A stretch of 37,401 nucleotides of DNA from Chara braunii (GCA_003427395.1 BFEA01000004.1:6926563-6963963), one strand, 5' to 3'; positions 19,811 to 30,890 are shown, numbered from the stretch's first letter. A program made the numbers and translations. Notes: generated by a model from the sequence alone, not told the origin.

Positions 19811-20971
19811 CTGACCCGTATTCGTGTACCGAGGAACTAACTTCCTCGGACCGACTACCTAATCAGATCAACCCTTTTTAAACAGTCTTTCACGCTTAGC
19901 TACTTATGACAACGAGTCTACGTTCCTTGTTGACTATATAAGCAATGCCAATTTCTACCCTCTTCTGTAATTTTACCATTTCCCAAGATCTCAACAGAAT
20001 CCTAGACAATAATCTGCCAAAGCTTGACCCAGAATATAGTCTTGCTCATATATATATATATAAGTATATATGTATATTAGGGGAGCGAATGAGTGGCATA
20101 CCTCACTTTCACAATTGCGGTGCACCCTGTCCGAATATCTCAGATGACAACTCAAGTTTCAGAAGACAAATCACAGCCCAAACACCTGTGTCAATGCAAG
20201 GAAGCCACATATACACATACAAATGCAGACGCAGAATGCAGTACAAGTGTCAACCTTTAACCCATTCATAGCGAGTCTCTCATGCCACAAAACCTTGACC
20301 AGGACATTTCAGACTTGGATTCAGGGGAAAATTCGCCCGTTTCCTTTTCTTGAATTTGTCTTAGGTGTGGGTATCAAGCCATGTGGAAGTTGAGTCGAAA
20401 TTTTACCGACCTGTTATTCAATGATAACAAAATTGCAGTTTCTTACGGTTTTCTTCTGTAATTTTCTTCGGGAGTGATGGAAACCTGTAGGCACAACACA
20501 GTCCGAAAGAAACTTAACATCCCCTTTTTCTATACAAGGATCTAGGAGATTCCTTCTAGATTTGTGACCTAGAGATCAACGCTTATCGATAACCCACTGT
20601 CTAGCTTGTATCCTTATCTAATTGTTAGGTTGTTGCCTTGCGATTTAGGTACTGAACAATAGTCCATTCCCAGTTTATCTGACCCAGTGATCCTACATAA
20701 GTTTTTTTTTAGGACCGTTTACCAAAGTTTCCTTCTTGATATCTTCTTTGACAAACACAAGCAACATCGTCAAACCATCTTTAAAATGAGTCATATGATA
20801 GGAATCGAATCAGAGTTCCGAGATGAAGGGATGAGTCTCTCAGGGCGAAGGTTCCACCAATCCTCACCTCAATAGAATCAGGAGTAGTCTGTCTTATCCA
20901 GGTATATTGAAGAGGTTAATAATAGTATGGTAGACCGTTTCGAGATCTATCTTTTACTGGGCGTCTATTTA
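19811..20971. other. no gene; short (TA)n
   Basis: A TA run lies at about 20048-20064. A 108-residue plus frame (19945-20271) crosses this simple repeat and is not a credible gene. Nothing else is supported. Confidence 0.5.
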
Positions 20972-21499
20972 TGATAGGGCAGACCTCGTGGGTTTTGCTT
21001 CTCCTATCACTACTAAAGCACGGTCAACGGTAATAAGGCGGTTTCTCGGAGCCTCGCTTCTCTTATTACTCCTCCCGTACTCGTGCAACCCAAGCGATAG
21101 GGCAGGCCTTAACAGACCTCGCTTCTCCTATCACTTGTTTGAATGCATGGCTCGTCGGTGATAAGGCAGACTCCTCGGAGTCTCGCTTCTCGTACCACCC
21201 CCATGCTGTCCTTGCGATAGGGCAGGCTTCTTGGAGCGCCGCTCCTCCTATCGCTTGTTTGAATGCATGACTCATTGACGATAAGACAGATTTCTCGGAG
21301 TCTCGCTTCTCTTACCACCCCCGTGTTGTCCTTGCGATGGGGGAGGCTTCTCGGAGCCTCGCTTATTCTATCACTTACTTGTACTGACGCATGACTAGTT
21401 GGTGATGAAGCAGGCTTCTCGGAGTCTCGCTTCTCTTATCCCCGTTTGTGCCATTATTGCGATAGGGCAGGCTTCTCGGATCCTCGCTCCTCCTATCGC
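20972..21499. repeat. array of nine hairpins, about 60-bp period, with co-changing terminal stems
   Basis: Each unit is roughly 37-40 bp of GATAGGGCAGGCTTCTCGG + AGCCTCGCTTCTCCTATC type, with spacers alternating to give starts near 20973, 21033, 21096, 21160, 21216, 21280, 21336, 21404 and 21461. Terminal stems differ yet stay paired: TGATAGG/CCTATCA (20972/21003), GTAATAAG/CTTATTAC (21030/21062), GATAGG/CCTATC (21096/21127), GCGATAGG/CCTATCGC (21214/21247 and 21459/21492). Inner stems also change together: AGACTCC/GGAGTCT (21168) versus AGGCTTC/GGAGCCT (near 21346). Some units (21160, 21280, 21336) have degraded outer stems. Confidence 0.88.
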
Positions 21500-22084
21500 T
21501 TGTACAAGTTTTCTGACGAAATTGGTCGCCTCCTTTGATGCCTCTTAAGCCTTGGGTCATTCGGAAAACTTTAAGATTATGCGGGTAAGGCATACGAGAC
21601 CTGTACCCCATGACTTGCAGGCCTTTCGACCGATCATCGGACTGTGTTAGTTTTGGATCTTTGAGAAGATGTCGGTTTGAGTCATTGTAGAACAAGAATA
21701 AATTGATGCAGTCCATTATCACAATATCCGACCAACAACATGCCCAAATCTTCAACCTATAGTGAACCCCTTCCCTTATCATTGGTCAGGTGGTCTATTA
21801 AGCAAGGAAAAACTGCACGGAGTCAATCCCCTTGCGGCCACATCCCCAAAAAGAACATTCACATAGCGAGACAGTTACTCGTAACTTCTCGTTCTCGCTA
21901 TGTTTATCAGCAACAGTTAGTCATACCCAGTCAGATCCCTTCCACTCAATCAATGTTTTTTCTTTCCCTATACAGGCATTATTGTTTTTCCCTTTGCTTG
22001 AGTTGAGTCCTGAAGAAATTTTGGTTCAAAGAACTCTCTTTACTATTACAAGCATAGACGATTACCTGAAGGTTATAAATTAAA
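21500..22084. other. no gene seen
   Basis: Frames of 88-135 residues here match nothing I know, and the 135-residue one begins inside the hairpin array. Confidence 0.45.
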
Positions 22085-22180
22085 GGTTTAGGGGTTAGGC
22101 AGAAGTGTGCGTACCTCACTGTTCCTCGCCTCCAGAGTTCCACCTGAACTCTGTCAGAGCTCCCCGGGCCGCAATCGCCC
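22085..22180 (-). repeat. terminal fragment of repeat family Q
   Basis: The plus sequence TACCTCACTGTTCCTCGCCT followed by CCAGAGTTCCACCTGAACTC, TGTCAGAGCTCC aligns with the left end of the 35.8-kb copy (TACCTGAGTGTTTCCTACCC, CCAGAACCCCGCCTGGGCTC, CGGCAGAGCTCC). Only the terminal 80-100 bp is recognisable. Confidence 0.65.
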
Positions 22181-22440
22181 CTGTAACTTGGGATATGTCT
22201 AAGCTGACAAAATACGGATTGAAGTTTTCTGTGTTTAAGATTTAGTTGTGGCATGCGATTGAGAACATCATTCCCATAGTCGTTGTTGAAAAGATTAGTG
22301 GAAGAGGGGATTCAGACATAGGAAAGGCGGAGGAGGATGAAGGAGTTAGAAGTCGCCACTCTTGACGACGATCCTCCCCTTTCTACTGTCTCGCATCCTT
22401 CTCGCCTCTTACCCCATCATAGCATGTAATATCAAGTGTC

Positions 22441-22486
22441 AATAATAATAATAACAATAGTAATAATAATAATAATAATGAAATAA

Positions 22487-22532
<46 letters not shown>

Positions 22533-22536
22533 TAAA

Positions 22537-22585
<49 letters not shown>
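22441..22585. repeat. (AAT)n microsatellite
   Basis: Long interrupted ATA/AAT repeat of about 145 bp. The Tyr/Ile-only minus frame over it is an artefact. Confidence 0.98.
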
Positions 22586-22586
<1 letters not shown>

Positions 22587-23155
22587 TATTCAAGAAACAA
22601 TGATATTTGGTTTGACGAAAAAATATCCATATAAATTCAAAGGTATGACTTGGTCAAAATATAGTCGGATTCGACTTCTCTCTATTATGGCTATGACGCA
22701 CAACGCTTCAACAAGCTTTCTACCCAATCGTTGTACCCCCAACAACCTGTTCATTTACTCACACTTAACATACTCTCACATGTTATCTGACTCTCCCCGG
22801 GATATCCCACACTCGCACATACTCACACACATCTAGCACGCACGGTTGCTGACGAGGTGGTTATGACTGCTCCTTCTCTCTTACGTTTAGTCGTTGGTTA
22901 TGGCCGACCTTCGACCTCTCAACTTATTTTGACTTTGGTTCCCTCATACCTCCGCACATAAGATTTTTTCGTCCCTCATATTAGTGCCTATATGCCACGA
23001 CACTTCAACTGTTCTTTTTGCGAATGAGCAATTTGTCCGAGCAAGAGGTTGGTCAGTCCTTATTTTGCCTTTGAACCTCATTTGGGCTGTCCTAGCCTCT
23101 GCTGCAGTTGGCCTATCTTGGACAAGTCTTATAACTTTGACGCTCGGAATCGCAG
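22586..23155. other. no gene seen
   Basis: Short frames only (up to about 95 residues), with no recognisable product or repeat. Confidence 0.45.
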
Positions 23156-23627
23156 AGAAGGTTAACAATAGTCGTATTTTTCATCACTACTTCAGGACAC
23201 CCTTCACCACTTCAGGATGCAGTCTGCCTAAACAAGCGGTTTTCAGGGTTTTCGGACCTTTCACGACTTAACGACCATTCAGGTCTTAAAATCATGAATG
23301 GTCCTGAAGTGGTGAAAGCTCCGAAGACCATGAAAACCACCTATTTAGGCAGGTTGCATCCTTAAGTGGTGAAGGGTGGTTTTCATGGTCTTCGGACTTT
23401 CACCACTTCAGGACCATTCAGGATTTTCAGACCGCCAAAAAATCTCACTTGACCACTTCAGGACACCCTTCACCACTTCAGGATGTAGCCTGTTGAAACA
23501 GGTGGTTTTTAGGGTCTTTGGACCTTTCACCACTTCAGAACCATTCAGGATTTTCAGACTGCCCAAAACTCTTATTTCAGAATTTTCATTCCCAAATTTC
23601 CAGCTATCCGATAACCGCTTGTGCGGG
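23156..23627. repeat. dispersed repeat D, copy 1, built of CACTTCAGGA modules
   Basis: The left end GGTTAACAATAGTCGTATTT and the right end TTCAGAATTTTCATT plus CAGCTATCCGATAACC match 29.30-29.69 kb. Inside, the module CACTTCAGGATGCAGCCTGC, CTAAACAGGTGGTTTT, AGGGTCTTCGGACCTTTCAC is repeated, one copy inverted. The ends carry GGTTAAC and, inverted, GGTTATC, so a short terminal inverted repeat and a DNA-transposon origin are possible but unproven. Confidence 0.8.
23296..23419. repeat. 45-bp near-perfect inverted repeat (33-bp spacer)
   Basis: The left arm 23296-23341 and right arm 23375-23419 are reverse complements, except for one extra C in the left arm. The arms are module sequence of repeat D (GGTCCTGAAGTGGTGAAAG type). 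Confidence 0.95.
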
Positions 23628-23682
23628 ATCGAGGCCTGTACTGCGACAGTCACCTCCCTAGGCGGATCTTGTTTAAGTGAAA

Positions 23683-23745
23683 TAAATAATAATAATAATA
23701 ATAAAATAATAATAATAATAATAAGACAATTAGTATAATAATAAT
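23683..23745. repeat. (AAT)n microsatellite
   Basis: Interrupted AATAAT runs directly upstream of the first exon-like module. Confidence 0.95.
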
Positions 23746-23824
23746 GGTTTTATTGGAAGTGATATTTAGAAACCGGATTGCAGGTCTCGTTGAAGTCCAG
23801 ATAGTCTGGTATTAGCAGGTAGCA

Positions 23825-26285
23825 TCATTGCACCAAGTTTCCATTCACATAAGAACGACCCAGCAGACTCACGAGTCAATGTTTAAACCCTCAGGCCGCA
23901 CCAACGCAATATTCAATGTTGTTCCAACTTGTCTGGCTCTTCAAGTGCCCAACCTACTTTTCTCACCCTTTCTATACTACCTATATCCCTGCAGCCGGAT
24001 CATTATGAAGTTGGGGACCAATGCATGCGATGTCACCACCAATGTCGGTCAGCAGCACGCACTAGGTATGTTCTCCTCCTTCCTTTCTGCCTCTGTGTTT
24101 TCCTGCTTGTCTCGCTGTTCCTGTCAGGCAGTCATCGTGTGTCATGTTTGTCTGTCTTTCCCCTTTTCTTTCTCTATGTGTCCCTCTCTTTGTGCCCCTC
24201 TATGTTGAGTTACTGCGACTCTGTCTGTTTGAATCTTTGTACGTTTGACTGTATGTTCTCTCTCAGTTTTCTTTGGCTGTGCCTGCCTATCTGTTGCTGC
24301 TTCTTGCCGGTTTCATTGGCAGGTACACCACTCATCCCATACATCTCCACCCTTGCATACGGTAAGCAGCGGATGCAGGTAAAACTGATTAGTAAATAAT
24401 AATATCCACATTGATAATAATAATAATAATCAATGTGCATACTCCAGTCATCACCAACATAAGTATCCAGAGTCATTCCCTCTACTTAGCACTCAACATC
24501 CTGCCTACTATCATGTATCTGCTACCAGCCTATGAATTGACAATGTAGTCGTTGTTGTCAGCAGCAGAACTGAAGTACTTGAAGATGTTGACCTGTCCAG
24601 ACCATCACAAATATCAGGCATGGGCCCTCATACTATCATCCTCAGTTGCCAGCCTGTGTGCCTGACTGTATATATCTCTGTGTGTCTATCAGTTGCCAGC
24701 CTGTGTGCTTATTCATGTCGTCTGTCTGTTCTTCTGACTGTCTGTGGCTGTTTGCATTTGTCTGTTTGTTGCCGTCCGTCGGTGTCTTTTCGTCTGCCTG
24801 GCCTGTCCATATATCTGGTTGTCTGTTTTTGGTTGTCTGTATAGCTGATTTGCAAGGAATATGAGTGTGATCGATATATAGAAAATCAAGTCGCGAAATC
24901 ACACAGATGTCTAAGTAGTCTTGCACGAGCAGAGAGCACAAATGCACCGATATTTCTTCCAATTAGTACAATATAATGAAGAAACGAGCCAACGTTTAAG
25001 CTCGTATGTCGCACCAACACAGTATCCAAAGCCGCTCTTCTCTATCTGACACACAGCGCCCGGCCTACTCTACTAATCTATCCTATCTATAGTCGTGTTC
25101 ATTCCATAGACTCACTTCGACTCTCGAAGCCCAATGTACATGATGGTCCACTGCATAGCCGACCCCTCTTCATGCATTAGGTACGTACCTCGTCCTCTTT
25201 CTCTCTATCTCTCTTTCTGTGTATCTCTATCGCTGTTGCACTATGAACGTGGGTGTGCCACAGTGCCTGTGTCATTATGACTGTATGCTTCACTTTGTGT
25301 GTGTGTGTATGTCACAATGATTGTGTCTTTGCGTATCTATCAGAGTTTGTTTATCATCTGTCTTCCGTCTGTTTATTTACGTCTGTTTATTTACGTCTGT
25401 TTATTTACGTCTGTTTTTGTCTGTTTGTCTGTCTTGCCCCCACGTTCTTTCCCTTCTCGTGCCACTTCCTTTCCTCTTGACAATAATCTCCCGCCTCTCC
25501 ATTCGCGAGTCTTTCTGGATAGCGTGATTATCCCCCACTCGGACTACGACCTGCGCTACTGTTCCAAATGCGGGGTGATTATCACCCCTACAAGACTTCG
25601 ACCACTGTTAGATGAATCTGCCCGCTGTAGTAGGTCAAATTCATCGGAGAATAACGTTAGGAATATAAGCGAGAGCGATAGACAGAAATCCAAATTGCAA
25701 ATCACTGAGCAGTCCAGATGGTCATGTATCAAGCAAAGAACTCAATGCACCAAGACACCATCCAAATAAGAGCACATCATGAACCCACGTGTCAATGCCG
25801 ACGCTTTTTGGCTACACCCACACAGTATCCGACATCGCTCTGGCCGATTAGTGCCCAACGCCAGCCTTCTTTACCCTAGCTGCACCTATCTACGCTCCCT
25901 CAACTGGATCATAGTGAAGTTGAAGACCGATGTCCGTGACCTCATCACTAATGACGATTGCCTGCATACACCAGGTATGTTCTACCTGTCATAGTCATCT
26001 GCTTTTTCTTCATGGTTTGTATCCCCCTTTTCGAGTGCTTGTGCCCTCAAGGTTACAAGGATGTTATTAAAACAATAGTAGTGCTACGAGTGAAATAATA
26101 ATAGTAATAATAATGATAATAATAATATAACATAATCCTTACTTGGCGCTCGACGCCTAGCCTACTCCCTACACCGCCACCATCTGCCTACTAATCGACA
26201 ATGCAACTGTTGACGTCAGCAGTCAACGAAGTACTTGAAGATGTCGCTCAATGCAGACCGTCTCCAATACCAGGTACGTTCCCTC
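23825..26285 (+). repeat. five degenerate modules each ending in a splice-donor-like AGGTAYGT site
   Basis: Module ends: CACTAGGTATGTTCT (about 24066), ATCAGGCATGG (24615, decayed), TTAGGTACGTACC (25180), CCAGGTATGTTCT (25975) and CCAGGTACGTTCC (26272). Modules 1 and 4 share GGATCATNRTGAAGTTG, GACC and the donor. Modules 2 and 5 share GAAGTACTTGAAGATGT and GACAATG. A CT/TG-rich tract follows most ends, and an (AAT)n run precedes modules 1, 2 and 5. Translations of modules 1 and 4 share VPN...IIxKL (frames 23828-24208 and 25779-25994). They could be duplicated exons followed by introns, or a composite repeat. No complete gene can be built. Confidence 0.6.
25367..25408. repeat. 14-bp tandem repeat x3
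   Basis: GTCTGTTTATTTAC repeats exactly three times, followed by partial GTCTGTTT copies. Confidence 0.97.
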
Positions 26286-26289
26286 GCAT

Positions 26290-27177
26290 CCTCATCCCCG
26301 TTCTTTGTCTCTCTTACACACATACGTACACGCACGCAAATGAGCGGCAATCCTGCGGGTGAGCCGAAGCGAGGGCGTAATAACGAGCGACACAAGTGAC
26401 GTGTATATCTCCCTGTTACAGCAGGAGGTTCCTTCGATCCTTGTCCCTCCTCCATTCTCCTTCTTTTTAGTGGAATGCACCTTCGCTACTACCCTTGTCA
26501 AGTGGAGAGAAGTGGCAATCGTTTTTTCCTTTCTGCGGCTACTTTCTTCCCTTTTCGATCCCACTTCTCCTTCCACTCTTTCCTTAATCTCTTCTTCATT
26601 CTTTAACTTTTCTCCTCTACCCCCTTCTTTCCTCGTTTGTTACCAACTTCCTTGATCCCGTTTGCAATATCACTTAACACCCTCACTCTACTCCCCCTCT
26701 CCAGATTCTGCCTCTACTCTTCTTTTCCTACGAGCTTACTCGCGCACATGATTGTGCCCGCCTTCACACCAGCTCCCACTACACGTTCGTTGCTTTGCTG
26801 CATTCGCAATCGAGCCTACCTACTAGTAGGCTTGTGCTCGCTCTTGCTCTCGCTCAGGATTGCGCTGATATGCTCGCTCTATTTTGCGTGCTCTTGTGTT
26901 TTCCCGGCTTACTTCCTTGCTTCTGCACTCGTTCGTGTTTTCTCGTATCTTTGCTTGCTACCCAACTCGCTATACCTCGCACTTGTTTTCTTCCCTCGGG
27001 TTTTCACGCTGGCGCTCTCGTTCTTCTCTGCTCTTATCTCCGCTATTCGATACCGTCCCCGCAGGTGTTCGTATGCCTTGATTTCACCCTATCGTGCTTT
27101 GTTATTATCTTCCACTTAACGAATCTGCCCCTGACTCATGGCAGATTCACCCCCGTCCGTTTATTAATACAAAGACG
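26290..27177. other. pyrimidine-rich DNA, no credible gene
   Basis: A 160-residue hydrophobic frame (26637-27119) and a 158-residue frame (26795-27271) overlap on the same strand. Their Leu/Ser/Phe/Arg composition follows from CT-rich DNA, and both run into or towards the TA microsatellite. I do not call a membrane protein here. Confidence 0.5.
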
Positions 27178-27178
27178 A

Positions 27179-27214
<36 letters not shown>

Positions 27215-27215
27215 C
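27178..27215. repeat. (TA)n microsatellite
   Basis: AT dinucleotide run, interrupted once by TG. Confidence 0.97.
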
Positions 27216-28260
27216 ACATCATCAGACATAGCTGCCTGGTAATTGTAACCAGAGAGAGAGGAGGAGGATAACAACCGAGAGACTGTGATAAACTGTTTCG
27301 TCGGAGTTCCAACAACCTATCAGAAGACTGAATATACATATATATACGTATAAATGTATCATGTATAATAATTTATTTATTTGTTCTTCCAATGTTTGTT
27401 CGGATGGTGTATCTTTCCATGATCTAGCAGTAGATTCGTCCGATTTTCTTCATCCCAACGATGGAAGTAACACGAGTCGGCCGTGCGATTCTTCGCACAC
27501 ACACACACTCACACATACACACGAGAGAGGCAGTGTATATTTTGATGGTTTTTAAAGATAGGTTCAACCGTTTCGTTCTCTTATTAGTTTCGAGCTTAGG
27601 GACTTACTTGTCTTCCTCTCTCTCGCTCCCCCGTTGTCGTCATAATCGTCATCGCTTGCGTAGTGCTCCCTTACTAAGTCGCGACCCTTCCTCTCCGTGA
27701 TGCAACACGATCCGCTATGATAAGTGGCATATTGAGTCCTGGTTGTGGGGCACCGATCGACTCCCGACCATCAAAAGATGACTTGTCGGTCCTTCGCAGA
27801 TCAGAAAGCTTCGAAAGCTCGTACAGAGAGTCCCTGGTCGCTCAAGCACAAGGTCCCTAACTCACGCCCAAAACTTCGTCTCCATCGACTGCAAGTCGAA
27901 GTAAGTGGCCCTCACTCTCCTCTCCTTCTTCTCTCCCCCTCTTTCTTTTTTTCTCCTCCTCCTTCTCCTTTCCCACTTACGTGCTATCTCGTTCGCTTGC
28001 GTATGCTATCCCGCACATGTCTCCCTTTTTGCACATTTTGTGCTCGTCCTTCCTCACACTCCTTCTCGCTTTCGTGCTTTCCGCGGGAGATCCTGGTGCC
28101 GGGGCGGATCCAGCTTCACCAGGGTCTCTCCACGATCTGCATTTCCTCTCGACGAATATGCCCGGATTCCGGGAGGCAGATCTAAGGGTGTCCAACCACG
28201 GGGCCCAAAAGACAAACGGTTTTAAAATAAAAATAAATAAATAAAAATTTACTACTAATT
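27216..28260. other. no gene; donor-like site and CT-rich tract
   Basis: A stretch at 27780-27895 ends in CGAAGTAAGTGG (27897), a donor-like site, followed by a CT-rich tract to about 27975. This repeats the exon-like/donor/pyrimidine layout of 23.8-26.3 kb. Frames of 146 and 106 residues overlap in the CT-rich part and are not convincing. Confidence 0.4.
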
Positions 28261-28345
28261 GTCCCGTTGTGCCAACTGTCACAACGGTTCTAACTGTATT
28301 AAATCTCGATACTGAGGTCACGGGTTCAAGCCCCGACAAAGTTGA
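28261..28345 (+). mobile_element. tRNA-like sequence with B box
   Basis: GGTTCAAGCCC (28323-28333) in the context CGGGTTCAAGCCCCG is a strong B box with a pairing T stem. The A box is unclear. The same stretch carries the perfect hairpin CCGTTGTG/CACAACGG (28264-28287). Confidence 0.5.
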
Positions 28346-28394
28346 AAACGGGTGACACGAAAAAGAGAGTTCCTTGTAAAAGGATCTCGCTCAG

Positions 28395-28470
28395 GGGTCG
28401 GGCGGACTCGATCCTTGCATCCGTCGCTTACCAGTCTGCACCCTATACCTACTGAGTTAGCTTCTAGTTC
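28395..28470 (-). mobile_element. tRNA-like sequence with A and B boxes
   Basis: On the minus strand, A box TAACTCAGTAGGTATAGG (28459-28442) and B box GGATCGAGTCC (28414-28404) have tRNA spacing. No intact acceptor stem is visible, so it is best read as a SINE head or tRNA pseudogene. Confidence 0.6.
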
Positions 28471-28614
28471 GGATAGGTAAGGAGCTGCTTAGCAGAAATG
28501 GAGGAATAGCTTAACCCAAGCTGCCCAACCACCTTGCCGAGCCCGGATCTTTTACTTTTAAAGGCATTTTAGTCTGTTCTACCTGCCGCGGTACCGCTAA
28601 GGTAGGTCCACGCA

Positions 28615-28690
28615 TTCTTATGGTTGCCCTGGTCGCATGGTCAGGGCCTATACTATATTCTAACCCGGATTCAAATCCCTGAAGGAATCA
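28615..28690 (+). mobile_element. tRNA-like sequence
   Basis: TGGTCGCATGGTCAGGGC (about 28630) resembles an A box, and CGGATTCAAATCCC (28667-28680) is B-box-like at suitable spacing. GCCCTG/CAGGGC forms a 6-bp hairpin. Confidence 0.45.
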
Positions 28691-28732
28691 ACTGGCAAAT
28701 GAATGTTCGTGGATCAAGCCATTTAACTAGTT

Positions 28733-28968
28733 GAGTCTGCCCTTTGTGGACAGACTCTTGACTTATCTTGATCATAGAAGTCGCTCCTCTGCGTGACTTC
28801 TACCTCTTGGCTTACTTTCCGTCATTCGTGGTAAGATGCTAACTCGTGCTCCCATACGTCGAGGACTTGTTTAACCTGAGAGTTTGTTGGGGCGCCGTAT
28901 TAGGATAGCGTTTCCCGTATTGTGCCTACTGTAAGAACCAAGGGCAAATACCCTTGTAAGGGTATTTG
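28733..28968. repeat. hairpin chain including the CAAATACCCTT palindrome
   Basis: GAGTCTG/CAGACTC (28733-28757), TAGAAGTC/GACTTCTA (28775-28802) and CAAATACCCTT/AAGGGTATTTG (28945-28968, 11 bp perfect, 2-nt loop). The last is followed by TTCCGACAGCG, similar to the CCCCGACAACG after the 15.02-kb relative. Confidence 0.8.
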
Positions 28969-29034
28969 TTCCGACAGCGTGATTAAGTCAAGATGTCCTA
29001 GTCGACTTACGATGAGTCGCACATGAGAGATCAG

Positions 29035-29302
29035 CGCTCCGCACGAAGGTTCACGTATGTGTCCGAGTTAGGCGTGGATCGCGCATACCCCCTATGCTAC
29101 AGCGTATGAGAAATGCCCTTGGCTCGGTCACCTCCGCAATTGCATGTAAAAACTTCTACATGTAGTTCAATAGCTCGTCGAGGATATGCCCACCCAACGG
29201 ATGGTGACAGACTAAGCTTCTAGGGGTGGAGGTAAGTTGTACCTCGCGAGACCCTATCCTTGTCGTAGGGACTCAATGGAGGTATAGCTGGCGCACTCGG
29301 TG
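29035..29302 (+). mobile_element. SINE-like dispersed repeat C, copy 2
   Basis: In the opposite orientation to the other two copies. TAGCTCGTCGAGGATATGC (29171-29189) corresponds to the A-box region. GCAATTGCATGTAAAAAC, GATGGTGACAG and GGAGGTAAGTTGTACCTC are shared with the 19.5-kb copy. It abuts repeat D copy 2 directly. Confidence 0.7.
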
Positions 29303-29692
29303 AGAAAAGGTTAACAACAGTCGTATTTTTCATCACCACTTCAAGACACCCTTCACCACTTTATGATGCAGTCTGCCTAAATAGGTGGTTTTCAGGGTCT
29401 TCGGACCTTTCACGACTTCAGGACACCCTTGACTGCTTCAGGATGCAGCCTGCCTAAACAAGTGGTTTTTCAGGGTCTTCAGACCTTTCACCACTTCAAG
29501 ACCATTCGGGATTTTCAGACTGCCCGAAACTCTCACTTCACCACTTTAGGATGCAGTATGCCTAAACATGTGGTTTTTAGGGTCTTCGGATGTTTTACCA
29601 CTTCAGGACTATTCAGGATTTTTAGACTGCCCAAAACTCTCACTTCAGAATTTTCATTTCTCAATTTTCAGCTACCCGTTAACCGTTTGTAC
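29303..29692. repeat. dispersed repeat D, copy 2
   Basis: GGTTAACAACAGTCGTATTT at the left and CAGCTACCCGTTAACCGTTTG at the right match copy 1 at 23.16 kb. It has three direct CACTTCAGGA modules but lacks the inverted module of copy 1. Confidence 0.82.
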
Positions 29693-30745
29693 ACTCGGCC
29701 GGAGCGGCTCCGTCGCTTCCCCTTTCGTGAAGCGACTAGTGAATCTGCCAATCCTGCATGATGCAGTCGGGAAGGTCCTCCCAACGAGGACCGTGCTCGA
29801 CATCGCTACTATTGTTATATATTCCTCCTTTACATGAATTTGCCTAATGTCATAAGCAGATTCACCTTTGTAGGCAAGGTTAAGACTCGAACTCTCGCCC
29901 TCCATATAAGTCTTAGTTAGGATCAGTTTCTCTGTGGAAGTAAATGCCCCTACACACAAACGTTATTAGAACTTGAGATGTTAATGTTATTTAGTATTGT
30001 TTTTTTCTGCAGTAGCATGAACATGACAGATGTCATGTTGAGGTTGTTTGTAGGTTTTTTTTTTTTTTTTTTTTTTTTAGTTTATTATCTCTTTAAAATT
30101 TTAAAGTTTATTTTTGTTTGATTTATGAAATTGAATCTGTGTCGAACTATGAGGTAGATCTATCAGCGCAGGAAAGTTTCGTGTATGGCAAAACCAAGGC
30201 AGACCCCGTCACTTTATGACTTCAATCTGGTTCTGCTTGTGAAGGACACAATTCGGAGTCCAGGGAAAGCGTTGAGCACGAGGGTGATGACCGGGAGTGG
30301 AGATGAAGAACCCGCAGGGACGAACGAGCGATGAAGTTGAAAAAAGGAGGGCACAAACAAATGGAAGAAGGAGATGTCGATCACACATTGAAGAAAAACG
30401 CGCGTAGTGCTAGAGATGCACGAGAAAGAGCAAGAAAAAAAAGAACGTGCATAGAAAAAAAAGAAAAATGACGCAGTAGAGGAAAGCAGAAGGGTGCGTA
30501 AAGTTAAGAAGAAGGAGTGTGAGTAACAAAAAGAAGGAAAAGTATGAGCGGAGGTAGAAGGAGACCGTGAAAAGGGAGAGTAACATCGCGTGAAGAGAGA
30601 TGATAGAAGGAAAGGAGGAAAAAGATGAGGTGAAGTCGACTTACATGATGACTATGAGAACGACGACCTCAACGAACAATGCAATCACGACCATGTGACT
30701 AATCGACCATGATGACGACGATTGAGATGAAAAAAAGATAGAAGA

Positions 30746-30748
<3 letters not shown>
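29693..30748. other. no gene; poly-T, hairpin, A/G-rich tract
   Basis: AACATGACA/TGTCATGTT (30020-30039) is a perfect 9-bp hairpin. A T24 run lies at 30055-30078. From about 30280 to 30640 the plus strand is A/G-rich. Nothing here supports a gene. Confidence 0.55.

Positions 30749-30809
<61 letters not shown>
30749..30809. repeat. (AG)n microsatellite
   Basis: Uninterrupted AG run of about 60 bp. The Ser/Leu-repeat minus frames (30641-31155) over it are artefacts. Confidence 0.98.
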
Positions 30810-30812
<3 letters not shown>

Positions 30813-30890
30813 CTTGCGTAGAATACTGACCTTTTTCCGCCTCCACACTTATATAAAACCAGAAACATAGTTTGTATACATTTGAATACG

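Noticed and set aside
22439-22630. Tyr/Ile-rich ORF
   Set aside because: It is the direct translation of the (AAT)n microsatellite.
26637-27271. Two hydrophobic ORFs as membrane proteins
   Set aside because: They overlap in different frames of pyrimidine-rich DNA. The Leu/Ser/Phe bias is compositional.
28395-28470. Functional tRNA gene
   Set aside because: A and B boxes are present but no complete cloverleaf with paired acceptor stem could be drawn.
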